A stretch of 64,000 bases of DNA from Enterovibrio paralichthyis (GTDB taxonomy: Bacteria; Pseudomonadota; Gammaproteobacteria; Enterobacterales; Vibrionaceae). The position numbers and the translations under genes are program-made. Shown in pieces: positions 43,247 through 51,717 of this stretch. A model generated the notes under the pieces. That model worked only from the letters and a program-made list of their open reading frames with translations. It was not told the DNA's origin and made no database searches. The stretch lies in the NCBI RefSeq assembly GCF_019209835.1, contig NZ_JAHUTS010000018.1, positions 29,943 to 93,942 of the forward strand. Reading direction: 5' to 3'. Each line of letters starts with the position of its first letter. Within the stretch, counting starts at the first letter, position 1.

Positions 43247-43611
43247 ATAGCATCTCTGTCTTTCTCATTATTTGCAGTGTCACCCTGTCTGTCATTGCGC
43301 AAATACTCCTGAAATACGGCATGTCGAACCCTGTGATACAGGAGTCTTTCAAGGTCAGTTTACTGTCCGGGATTTTGTCCGTATTAGGCAGCTACTATGT
43401 CCTTGCAGGACTGGCATCTTATGTGTCGAGTGCGGCGATATGGCTGGGGGTTCTGGCCAGAGTTGATGTAAGCCGCGCCTATCCATTTGTCGGGCTGGGG
43501 TTTATTGGCACTATGCTTTTTGCCTATTGGTTTCTGAATGAGCCACTCACCCTCAGTAAGGTTTTGGGAACTCTTCTGATCGTAGTGGGCGTATTACTTA
43601 TCTCTAAGTGA
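43243..43611 (+). CDS. Small EamA/SMR-like membrane protein
   Basis: A 122-residue protein with four hydrophobic helices, resembling SMR/EamA proteins such as ArnE/ArnF. It has an N-terminal Gln-Leu-Leu-Lys-Tyr segment (AQILLKYGMS) and a middle DVSRAYPFVGLGF stretch. It overlaps the HAD-UbiA gene. ArnEF-like partners flip undecaprenyl-phosphate-linked sugars, so it may flip the product of the UbiA fusion across the inner membrane. This role is inferred from family and overlap. Confidence 0.8.
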   Translation: MNSISVFLIICSVTLSVIAQILLKYGMSNPVIQESFKVSLLSGILSVLGSYYVLAGLASYVSSAAIWLGVLARVDVSRAYPFVGLGFIGTMLFAYWFLNEPLTLSKVLGTLLIVVGVLLISK

Positions 43612-43643
43612 ACGCGGACAGACGCCCTGTTTTCACCCTATTG

Positions 43644-44894
43644 CTACCAAGCGCCCCTGGTTGCGTTGATCGCCCAATAAATCTCAAGGACGTTATTTAG
43701 CATGAGTACCATGGTAAGAAGGCCCGCGATAATCAGGTACTTCACGGGAGACAGGTTACTGAAGAAACAAGCGACAATGACCATCAAAGGTAACATCGTA
43801 TGGCCGGTATAAAGGAAGATGCTTCCCCGGTCTTGATACTGCAAATGAAAACCTATGGTTATCCCCAGCCAAATGAATGAAACGAGTAACATCGGATCTG
43901 GTTTCTTCACCAGTAGCACCAATGCGGCAGCGAGCACCGCGATAACGCTGTATGTTACGAAGACATTTTCCCCAGGACGAAAGTCCGCCATCAAAGCGTT
44001 GTTTCCAATATCTACCACTGTGTGGGAAGGTGCAAAAAACGTATAAAACAAAAACGTCGTCAGTATCGATGTAACCCCTTCTTTCTCCCCTCCCCTGACC
44101 ACAGCCCAAAGTGTTTTCTGAACCACATTTACCGGGTCGGAAACAATCTCTGAGAGCGACTGATAGTAGCAAATAGAAAACAGCAGGAAGAATAAGAGGG
44201 AAAACCTCACAATGCCTGACAGCAAATACCTGGTGATGTGTGAGACGCTGAAGTCATGGCGTTTTGCCAGTACAAGGCTGGCTTCCAACACTATCACCAG
44301 CAAAAGCAGATACGTTGTGGTTCCTACCGCCATGACATAGACAATGATTTTCAGCCAGTCGACCTCCAACCGCATTGTCGCTTTCAAATCGCTCTGATAG
44401 ATAGCGAAAGCACAGGTGATCCAAAAACCTGCCAGCACATAGCTATCCACAACAATGCCATTCACCAGGTATGTCGCACTGAACAACATAAAGATGCATA
44501 ACAGAAAGGCCTTTGCGAAGGATTGGAAAACATCGGAAAAGATGTAGAACCCGACAGTCATCGTGCCCATGTGGAAAAGGACGCTGACAATGATGACTGC
44601 TTCTTCCGGACTAAAACCGAAAAACTGGAGTAACTCAGATGGCCATCGGTACAAATAAAGCAAGAGGTGTTTGAGGATAAGGGGGTTCACATCTGAGGCA
44701 GTTTTATATATCCATTCATCAGGTGGGTACGACAAGATTTCGACAAACCAAGCCTGGTCAAAATCAAACGCGATATTGATTTTGTTATAAAAACCTTCAT
44801 TCAGTAAGTAGAAATCAACCAACAAAAAGAGCGCTAGTGACACCGGCAGGAGAACAAAAAAGAAAATTTTCTCTTCTCTGGCGAACCTTCCCAT
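43644..44894 (-). CDS. Polytopic membrane protein, possible GT-C glycosyltransferase
   Basis: A 416-residue inner-membrane protein with about ten hydrophobic helices. The N-terminal periplasmic loop contains FDFDQAWFVEILSYPPDEWIY, where GT-C enzymes carry acidic catalytic residues. I do not recognise a named family. Its place, next to the UbiA/SMR pair and 28 bp downstream of prsR, suggests a role in transfer of lipid-linked sugar or polymerisation. It may be co-transcribed with prsR. A Wzy-like polymerase is an alternative. Confidence 0.6.
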   Translation of the reverse strand: MGRFAREEKIFFFVLLPVSLALFLLVDFYLLNEGFYNKINIAFDFDQAWFVEILSYPPDEWIYKTASDVNPLILKHLLLYLYRWPSELLQFFGFSPEEAVIIVSVLFHMGTMTVGFYIFSDVFQSFAKAFLLCIFMLFSATYLVNGIVVDSYVLAGFWITCAFAIYQSDLKATMRLEVDWLKIIVYVMAVGTTTYLLLLVIVLEASLVLAKRHDFSVSHITRYLLSGIVRFSLLFFLLFSICYYQSLSEIVSDPVNVVQKTLWAVVRGGEKEGVTSILTTFLFYTFFAPSHTVVDIGNNALMADFRPGENVFVTYSVIAVLAAALVLLVKKPDPMLLVSFIWLGITIGFHLQYQDRGSIFLYTGHTMLPLMVIVACFFSNLSPVKYLIIAGLLTMVLMLNNVLEIYWAINATRGAW

Positions 44895-44922
44895 ACACCC
44901 ACCTCGACGTGACTTGTCCTTG

Positions 44923-46272
44923 TTACCCTTCCTGCTTCAGAGAGTATTTGTCGAGCAAGTAATAAAGTGTGGGACGGGTAATCCCCAAATGCTTTGCAGC
45001 GCTGGTCAGGTTTCCGTCGCAGAAGGACAAGGCTTTTACGATGGCCGCTCTCTCTGCCTTTTCCCGGGTTGTTTTCAGGTTCAGCTCAAACTGGGCGTCA
45101 TCCTCATCACTCACGGCCAGCATCAAATCGTCTGCGTTGATGACTTTCCCCTCACACATGAGCGCAGCGGACTTCACTTTATTTTGCAGCTCACGGATGT
45201 TCCCCGGCCAGTCATGAGCCATCAAGGCGTTGATGGCGTCATCGCTGTAGCCACTCACTTTTTTCGAAAGCTGCTGGCTGTATTCGTTCAGAAAAACCCG
45301 GCTAAGGGCGATCACGTCATCACCACGCTCGCGAAGGGGCGGAATATCAATAACGATTTCACTGATGCGGTAGAACAAGTCCTCACGGAAGGTCTTGTCC
45401 AATACCATTTCCCTCAGGTTTTTATTTGTGGCGCAGACGATTTTGATATCAACGGAAATCGAGCTTCGTCCACCCACCCGCTCTATCACTTTGTCCTGAA
45501 GGAAGCGGAGGATTTTCGCCTGTAAGGGATAGGACATATCCCCAATCTCATCGAGAAACAGGGTACCGCCATCCGCACATTCAATCTTACCCGGCGTTGT
45601 TTTATGGGCGCCAGTAAAGGCCCCTTTTTCATAGCCAAACAACTCACTTTCCAACAGGTTCTCTGGGATAGAAGCGCAGTTGATGGCGACGAAAGGCTTG
45701 TTGTGCCGTTTGCTTCTTTTGTGGATTTCCCGCGCCACCAGATCTTTACCTGTACCACTTTCACCCAGCAACAGGGTGGTTAACTCAGTCGGCGCGACTT
45801 TGTTGATCATCGATTTGACTTTCATCACCTCGGGGCTGTTGCCAATAATGGCTGAGTCCTCTTGGTCGATGATTTCTTGCTTGGCGTTTTCCTCTTCGAT
45901 GGAAGCAACGAAAAAAGCCCGGTTGATAATGACCGTAAGTTCTTCATCATTGATGGGCTTTTGGTAGAAGTCATGCGCACCGAGTTTGATTGCTTTGAGG
46001 GCGTTTTGCTTATCTTCGTTACCGGTAATGACAATCACTTTGCAACCGGGATCCAGCGCCAGCATCTGTTCAAGCGCAGCGAGACCTTCGCTGGCATTTT
46101 CCGCATCTGGAGGCAAGCCAAGATCTAAAGTGACAACGCAAGGTGAATGCCTGCGAAGCTGTGAAATAGCAGTATCCCTGTCCTTGGCGAAGATCACGTC
46201 AAAATCTGACAACGCCCATTTCAGCTGTTTCTGAATACCTACATCATCCTCGATCACGAGCAATTTATTCAT
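44923..46272 (-). CDS. prsR: PrsR, PEP-CTERM-system sigma-54 response regulator
   Basis: A 449-residue NtrC-type enhancer-binding protein. The receiver domain (about 1-115) has D50 in VVTLDLGLP. The AAA+ domain (about 140-370) has Walker A GESGTGKDLVARE, the sigma-54-contacting GAFTGAHK and Walker B GGTLFLDEIGD. A C-terminal Fis-type helix-turn-helix (about 410-449) ends in CDGNLTSAAKHLGITRPTLYYLLDKY. It matches the PEP-CTERM-box response regulator PrsR, which activates PEP-CTERM genes with RpoN. GAGGAAG precedes the ATG. It lies 57 bp after prsK, as the expected kinase-regulator pair. Its targets are probably the three 17-bp repeats described here. Confidence 0.9.
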   Translation of the reverse strand: MNKLLVIEDDVGIQKQLKWALSDFDVIFAKDRDTAISQLRRHSPCVVTLDLGLPPDAENASEGLAALEQMLALDPGCKVIVITGNEDKQNALKAIKLGAHDFYQKPINDEELTVIINRAFFVASIEEENAKQEIIDQEDSAIIGNSPEVMKVKSMINKVAPTELTTLLLGESGTGKDLVAREIHKRSKRHNKPFVAINCASIPENLLESELFGYEKGAFTGAHKTTPGKIECADGGTLFLDEIGDMSYPLQAKILRFLQDKVIERVGGRSSISVDIKIVCATNKNLREMVLDKTFREDLFYRISEIVIDIPPLRERGDDVIALSRVFLNEYSQQLSKKVSGYSDDAINALMAHDWPGNIRELQNKVKSAALMCEGKVINADDLMLAVSDEDDAQFELNLKTTREKAERAAIVKALSFCDGNLTSAAKHLGITRPTLYYLLDKYSLKQEG

Positions 46273-46329
46273 TACATCTTCCTCTGGCGCGTTTCATTTC
46301 AGGTATGGCTAGATTACACCGAAGTATAG

Positions 46330-48366
46330 TCAAGCCCCGGTGCTTCGGGGGATGTACACATCAAAGCGGGTCCCAACTCCAGGCTTTGAATGGACATCAA
46401 TGTAGCCACCTAACTGTTCGATAAACTTTTTGGCGTCATATGCGCCAATCCCCATCCCCGCATTGCCTTTGGTGGTGTCAAACGGCTTGAATAGGCGTTC
46501 TGCGATAAAGTGCTCTGACATCCCTTCCCCGTTATCTTCAATGTGTACACACACATAGTCATCATCAGCGCGCTGCGAAACCTTGACGTAGCCATGTTCC
46601 GGTGTCGCATCCTGGGCATTTTGGATGAGGTGCGTGAAGACATTTTTAAGCCGCTCCCGGTCAGCCAGGATCACAAACCTCTCACTCCCGCTGATATCGC
46701 AATGCGGTTGGGGCGCTTTGCTCATACGTTCATTGCACGCACTCATGACGATTTCCCCAACATCTGCGTTCTCGTTGGGTCGCTCGTGAATGGAATGCTT
46801 CCTGAGGTGCATCAGCACCTTACCCAATCTGGATCCCGCTGAATCAATGGTCACAAACACATCATCGATAAACTCCGGGTTATCCCGGTGTTTTAGTCCA
46901 TTTTTAGAGAGCAGTTCGAGTTGCGCCAGCACGTTTTTTAAATCATGAACGAGAAAAGTCGACATTTGATTGAACGCATCAAACTGCTGGTTTTCCGCTA
47001 TCTTCAGGCTGTTGATATGGGATTCCAAATAGACGGCCAATTGTTGGCTAATCACCCACATCAGATCCCTGTCCTCCCAGTTAAAGGAGGTTGAGCTGGT
47101 CAGGTTTGAAAGAAAACAGACAAACCGGATGTTGTCCGCCCCAAAGATTGGAACAATAAATTTAATGTCATCAACATCTGTTATCGCCTCTCGAGAGTAT
47201 GCAAAAGGCGTTGATGCGCCGCCCCGCTGCAACTCTTGAATATCGACTATCCAGTGGTGTTCAAGGGCGTTGCTTGCAAGCTCAAACAGCACGGCATGGG
47301 TGTTTCTTTCAGGCAGCTTTACCTGTGCTTTCTCCACCCAACGCCGCCCATCCAGCGCATACAGCCCCCCTTTTTCACAGCCAAAGGGGGTCATCATCGC
47401 TTGAAGTGCAACAGAGAAGGCAGACGCTTTACTGTCTTCTAGGATGGATGAAAAACGCATCCACTCTTCCCGGTAGTCGTATTTGTTTTCATAAAAGTGT
47501 TTGGCGATAAGTACTTTTAAATGGCTTCGCAAGGATTCAGACAAAAACAGAGTCGCCAGCACAACACCGCTCAGTGAAAGGAAAATGTATTGCGCGACGT
47601 TGCTCCACCCTCCCCCCAAATAGCGAATGAGATAACCTGTCATCGCCATCAGCAACAGATATCCCCCGGATGCCACTAACAGCGTGCTATGGAAAATCAC
47701 ATCCCTTGAAACATACACCCGTATCGCCCAGTACTTAATTCGCCTTACGGACATCAGAACAAGTGGCGCAGCAATCAGGGCGACCCAGCCTCGACCGTAC
47801 AGGAGCGTGGCATCAAAACCTTGCGTAAGTAATGCATCTGAAAAATAGACCAAATCGTAGGTGTAGATCAGCCCAATACCCAGACACAACGGCTTTATCA
47901 TCCAGCGCTGTCCGGGATCGGTGCGACGGTAAAGCTGCTCCAGCAACCAGAGAATCATCACCGCCTGGAGTAAATGAAAAGCGGGAATAAAGGACTGCAG
48001 GGGCCAAACACCGAGCCCGGTAATGAGCTCACCAAGAATGGCTAGTACAAACAGTGCGACCAGCAGGCTACTGGCCACATTTTGGCGCAAATGACTCAGT
48101 AAGGCGGTGTCCTGCAGCAGTATTTTCGCAAGTACCACACCCCACATAACCGTCTGCAGCGAATCAAGAACCAGCGCATCCAGCTCAATAACGCCGTTGT
48201 ACATTTGCACTGCATAGTTTGTTGCGGTCACCGCGGTGGCCGCAAAAGCACCTGTCAGGAATACCCTTGATTGAGAACGGGTCTTTGCCAGCCAAATCAA
48301 CACAATGAAAAGTGTGTAGGCGGCCGCGGCCAGTCCATAACCAATGATCCCTAACCAGGTATCCAA
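46330..48366 (-). CDS. prsK: PrsK, PEP-CTERM-system histidine kinase
   Basis: A 678-residue membrane sensor kinase. About eight N-terminal helices (about 1-290) are followed by a GAF-like segment (about 310-460), a DHp helix with the phospho-acceptor in STFLVHDLKNVLAQLELL, and a HATPase ending EDNGEGMSEHFIAERLFKPFDTTKGNAGMGIGAYDAKKFIEQLGG. This is the PrsK architecture of exosortase loci. I chose the TTG at 48366 because AAGGA lies eight bases upstream and the protein then starts LDTWLGIIGYG, as in the family; the frame goes up to a TTG at 48423. The kinase is next to prsR. Confidence 0.88.
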   Translation of the reverse strand: MDTWLGIIGYGLAAAAYTLFIVLIWLAKTRSQSRVFLTGAFAATAVTATNYAVQMYNGVIELDALVLDSLQTVMWGVVLAKILLQDTALLSHLRQNVASSLLVALFVLAILGELITGLGVWPLQSFIPAFHLLQAVMILWLLEQLYRRTDPGQRWMIKPLCLGIGLIYTYDLVYFSDALLTQGFDATLLYGRGWVALIAAPLVLMSVRRIKYWAIRVYVSRDVIFHSTLLVASGGYLLLMAMTGYLIRYLGGGWSNVAQYIFLSLSGVVLATLFLSESLRSHLKVLIAKHFYENKYDYREEWMRFSSILEDSKASAFSVALQAMMTPFGCEKGGLYALDGRRWVEKAQVKLPERNTHAVLFELASNALEHHWIVDIQELQRGGASTPFAYSREAITDVDDIKFIVPIFGADNIRFVCFLSNLTSSTSFNWEDRDLMWVISQQLAVYLESHINSLKIAENQQFDAFNQMSTFLVHDLKNVLAQLELLSKNGLKHRDNPEFIDDVFVTIDSAGSRLGKVLMHLRKHSIHERPNENADVGEIVMSACNERMSKAPQPHCDISGSERFVILADRERLKNVFTHLIQNAQDATPEHGYVKVSQRADDDYVCVHIEDNGEGMSEHFIAERLFKPFDTTKGNAGMGIGAYDAKKFIEQLGGYIDVHSKPGVGTRFDVYIPRSTGA

Positions 48367-48503
48367 AATATGTGTCCTTGTCGGCAGTAAATCTTTAACG
48401 GGGTAACGCGGCGTTGCCCTCAAGTTGGGTTTATCGGTAACAACCTGGGCACATTAACAAACTGCGCTGCTGAGCCCTTTCCAGCCCCGCAGCGTTTTCC
48501 ACT

Positions 48504-49508
48504 CTATTGGCGGTAAAACTCCCGGTACCAGGTGACAAAATCAGACACCCCCTCTTTGACCGTGACCTTAGGTTTGTAACCAACGGCAGCAAACAAGTCA
48601 GTGGTGTCCGCGTAGGTTTGATAGACATCACCGGGCTGCATCTCGCGGAACTCTTTCATTGCTTGCTTGCCCAACGCTTCTTCCAGGGACGTAATAAAAT
48701 CCATCAGGTTTATCGGTGCCCCGTGCCCAATATTGTAAAGGGCATACGGCGCTGAGCTTCTGGCAGGGTTTGACGTTTCGACAGACCAGTTTTCATCGGT
48801 TGTTGGTACCGCATCGGCAATTCTTACAACGCCTTCAACGATGTCATTGATGTGGGTGAAGTCCCGCCACATATCACCGTGGTTGTTGATCTGAAGCGGC
48901 TGTCCTTCGAGTATTTTTTTGGTGAATATAAAAGGTGCCATGTCTGGCCGCCCCCACGCACCATACACAGTGAAAAAGCGCAGACCGGTCGTAGGAAGAC
49001 CATAGAGATGTGAATAGCAATGTGCCATCACCTCATTGGCTTTTTTGGTTGCTGCATACAGCGAGATGGGATGGTCGACGCGGTCTTGCGTGGAAAACGG
49101 CGTCTTGTTATTCAATCCATATACAGAGCTGGAGGACGCATACACGAGATGCTGTACATTGTGATGCCGGCATCCTTCGATGATATTTACGAACCCAACC
49201 AGATTCGAGTCCACATAGCTGTGGGGATTTTCCAGGGAATACCTCACACCGGCCTGGGCAGCAAGGTGAATAACACGGTCAAAGTTTTCGTTGGCAAACA
49301 AGGCGGCCATACCGGGTCTGTCTGCGATATCCAATGGAAGAAATCGAAAGTCCGGGTGTGCAATGCGGTCCAGACGCGCTCTTTTCAGATCCACATCGTA
49401 GTAATCGTTTAGATCATCAATGCCGACGACTTCATGTCCGTCAGCATTCAATCTCTCAACCGTTGCACTACCAATAAAGCCAGCAGCCCCAGACACCAGA
49501 TACTTCAT
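48504..49508 (-). CDS. UDP-glucuronate 4-epimerase (extended SDR)
   Basis: A 334-residue NAD-dependent epimerase, the usual length for GalU-type UDP-GlcA 4-epimerases. It has GAAGFIGSATVERL, the catalytic Ser/Thr region SSSSVYG, YAATKKANE with the Tyr-Lys pair, and LRFFTVYGAWGRPDMAPFIFTKKI, which is typical of the UDP-glucuronate group. It would convert UDP-glucuronate, made by the nearby Ugd, to UDP-galacturonate. This points to uronic acid in the exopolysaccharide. It is upstream of prsK in the same direction. Confidence 0.9.
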   Translation of the reverse strand: MKYLVSGAAGFIGSATVERLNADGHEVVGIDDLNDYYDVDLKRARLDRIAHPDFRFLPLDIADRPGMAALFANENFDRVIHLAAQAGVRYSLENPHSYVDSNLVGFVNIIEGCRHHNVQHLVYASSSSVYGLNNKTPFSTQDRVDHPISLYAATKKANEVMAHCYSHLYGLPTTGLRFFTVYGAWGRPDMAPFIFTKKILEGQPLQINNHGDMWRDFTHINDIVEGVVRIADAVPTTDENWSVETSNPARSSAPYALYNIGHGAPINLMDFITSLEEALGKQAMKEFREMQPGDVYQTYADTTDLFAAVGYKPKVTVKEGVSDFVTWYREFYRQ

Positions 49509-49981
49509 TTTCTCTACCTTCCTTGGCTGTCACAGTTACTTACGCCTTCTTTGTTGAAGTGTAGTCTGCGTTTTCAACATCACAAAAACGCTATCACCTT
49601 AAGTCAATACATCAGCAAAAGTGAGACGCAAGGCGCGCACTCGTGCCCTCTGGAATGCGCCATTCTCTTGCTTTTACGTTTATGTCAGGTGCCGTGTTTC
49701 TGCTGTATGAGCGCAGTAACATCAGACGAACGGCAAAGATTTACGGGTGATAAAAAGAAGACGGGAGGCGAAAAGTGAGGAGTCACAATTGAGTATTCAG
49801 GGCACTCTGGATTTGGCTGGTATGGCCGTTTGCTGAGAGAGCATCTGACCTTAGTTCTCATTACGTTTACCTAAATATCAATATTGACACTAAATTTAGG
49901 CGGTAACGTTCGATGTGGTGAAATTCGTTCATGGCGCTGATACAAAAAGCAAGGTTGTTTGCGTTTCCAGAGACTCAACGC

Positions 49982-50006
49982 TGGCAATTACAGCTTGTAA
50001 TTGCCA
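49982..50006. repeat. parS-like palindrome, copy 1
   Basis: A 25-bp inverted repeat with arms TGGCAATTAC / GTAATTGCCA; its sequence is the reverse complement of copy 3 at 51598. The core ATTACA-N3-TGTAAT resembles the chromosome-II parS2 pattern TTTACA-N-TGTAAA. It lies in the 700-bp gap between the epimerase gene and the ugd stop. The rest of that gap holds only copy 2 and a hairpin at 50171-50187. Confidence 0.6.
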
Positions 50007-50138
50007 ACGCTTCTTACAATGGAAAGCTGCTTAAGCTTGGCTCTGGGGTGTTCGGATATTCATCACAATGGATGGATACCTGATAACGTTAAAGCAACCT
50101 GCGTCGAGTTCAATCAAGCACAACCCCTCCTGCCTACT

Positions 50139-50158
50139 TGGCAATTACAAGCTGTAAT
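50139..50158. repeat. parS-like palindrome, copy 2 (partial)
   Basis: TGGCAATTACAAGCTGTAAT, identical to the first 20 bases of copy 3; the right arm then diverges (CGTCG in place of TGCCA). The sequence TTCGGATATTCA follows both copy 1 and copy 2 at about 60-70 bp, so the two may come from a local duplication. Confidence 0.55.
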
Positions 50159-50208
50159 CGTCGTTGAGCTGTGGTCACGAAGACCACGATACTCACTGTT
50201 TCGGATAT

Positions 50209-51375
50209 TCAGTCACTGCCAAACAAGTCGCGGGTATAGACCTTATCGGCGACATCGGAGAGCTCTTCCGACATACGATTGGAAACAATCACATCAGATC
50301 GGACTTTGAAAGTATCCAAATCCGTAATGACTTCTGAACGGAAAAACTCTTTGTCCTCCAACACAGGTTCATACACCACTACTTCAATCCCTTTGGATTT
50401 CAGCCGCTTCATAATGCCCTGAATGGAGGAGGCACGGAAGTTGTCAGAACCTGACTTCATGATCAGTCGGTAAATCCCAACGACTCTGGGTTTCTTACTC
50501 AGAATGGAGTCTGCGATAAAATCCTTTCGAGTCGTATTGGCATCAACGATGGCACGGATCATGTTGTTTGGTACTTTTTGATAATTAGCCAACAACTGTT
50601 TGGTATCTTTTGGCAAACAGTATCCCCCATAGCCAAACGAAGGGTTGTTGTAATGGTCGCCAATGCGTGGGTCAAGACATACCCCTTCTATGATTTGGCG
50701 CGCATTCAGCCCATGAGCCTCAGCATAAGAGTCCAGTTCATTGAAGTAGGCAACACGCATCGCGAGGTAAGTATTGGAAAATAATTTAACGGCTTCCGCC
50801 TCTGTCGAGTTGGTAAAAAGCACGTCGATTTCTTTTTTTTCTGCGGCATCCACTAACAACTTGGCAAAGGTTTCTGCACGCGCACTTCGCTCGCCCACAA
50901 TGATTCGCGATGGATAAAGGTTGTCGTATAACGCTTTACCTTCACGCAGGAATTCTGGAGAAAACATGATGTTCTCGATACCAAATTCCTCTTTGATTTT
51001 TTGTGTATAGCCGACCGGAACCGTGGACTTTATCACCATCACGGCCGCCGGATTGATAGACATCACATCCCGGATAACAGACTCAACTGAAGAGGTGTTA
51101 AAGAAGTTGGTATAGACATCATAATCTGTTGGGGTGGCAATGATGACAAAGTCGGCGTCCTTGTAGGCGCTTTCTTTGTCCAAGGTTGCGGTAAAATTTA
51201 AAGATTTGTTGGCAAGAAAATGTTCAATCTCTTTATCTGATATTGGAGACTCGCCACGACTGAGCATTTGAATCCGTTTGTCTACGATATCAACGGCAAT
51301 CACTTCATGATTTTGAGCCAGTAGTACTGCGTTGGATAAGCCTACGTATCCCGTCCCTGCGACAGCAATTTTCAT
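50209..51375 (-). CDS. ugd: UDP-glucose 6-dehydrogenase
   Basis: A 388-residue enzyme, the typical length of bacterial Ugd. It oxidises UDP-glucose to UDP-glucuronate using two NAD. The nucleotide-binding motif is GTGYVGLSNA near the start, and the catalytic Cys lies in GYGGYCLPKDT. The central helix SNTYLAMRVAYFNELDSYAE and the C-terminal VGIYRLIMKSGSDNFRASSIQ are standard. It supplies the epimerase at 48504 and so uronic acid for the polysaccharide. It sits alone between two parS-like repeats. Confidence 0.95.
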   Translation of the reverse strand: MKIAVAGTGYVGLSNAVLLAQNHEVIAVDIVDKRIQMLSRGESPISDKEIEHFLANKSLNFTATLDKESAYKDADFVIIATPTDYDVYTNFFNTSSVESVIRDVMSINPAAVMVIKSTVPVGYTQKIKEEFGIENIMFSPEFLREGKALYDNLYPSRIIVGERSARAETFAKLLVDAAEKKEIDVLFTNSTEAEAVKLFSNTYLAMRVAYFNELDSYAEAHGLNARQIIEGVCLDPRIGDHYNNPSFGYGGYCLPKDTKQLLANYQKVPNNMIRAIVDANTTRKDFIADSILSKKPRVVGIYRLIMKSGSDNFRASSIQGIMKRLKSKGIEVVVYEPVLEDKEFFRSEVITDLDTFKVRSDVIVSNRMSEELSDVADKVYTRDLFGSD

Positions 51376-51597
51376 AGCGCCCCACTTGTTTTTTAAAGCC
51401 TATCTTTAGCGTAGGCCTTGTTTTCTGGATCGCAGTATTAATTGGCAAGATGACATTTAGTTTCTCGGAATGTGAAATTTGTCTAACCGATGAAAAAGGG
51501 AAGCAGGTTATTCAGTGCGTTAGGTGCAACGTAGCGAAATGCGAAATATTACAAGCAACTCATGACAACACTTTCACTGTCTTCTTTTGTGTAGTAC

Positions 51598-51622
51598 TGG
51601 CAATTACAAGCTGTAATTGCCA
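51598..51622. repeat. parS-like palindrome, copy 3
   Basis: A 25-bp inverted repeat with arms TGGCAATTAC / GTAATTGCCA and centre AAGCT, 96 bp from the parB stop. See copy 1. The surrounding 340-bp gap between ugd and parB holds only this repeat and the parAB terminator. Confidence 0.65.
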
Positions 51623-51670
51623 TCGTCTGAGCAGATCTAACTAATGCAAAAGAGGGTAAACTTTGGCGAA

Positions 51671-51700
51671 AAAAAATGGCACCTTTAAAAGATGCCATTT
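51671..51700 (-). terminator. Terminator after parAB
   Basis: Stem AAATGGCA (51674-51681) / TGCCATTT (51693-51700) with an 11-base loop, followed on the minus strand by a T run. It lies 18 bp past the parB stop. Confidence 0.85.
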
Positions 51701-51717
51701 CTCAACGGGGAGGGGAC

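Noticed and set aside
44914..45525. A 203-codon plus-strand open frame opposite prsR
   Set aside because: It is antisense to the conserved AAA+ and helix-turn-helix region of prsR, lacks a ribosome site and shows no domain. It is a shadow frame.
49860..49925. Imperfect inverted repeat CCTAAAT...ATTTAGG in the epimerase-ugd gap
   Set aside because: The arms are seven bases with a long spacer and no match to other sites. It is too weak to call.
50171..50187. GTGGTC-ACGAA-GACCAC hairpin near the ugd stop
   Set aside because: It has no T run on the minus strand where ugd ends, so I do not list it as a terminator.
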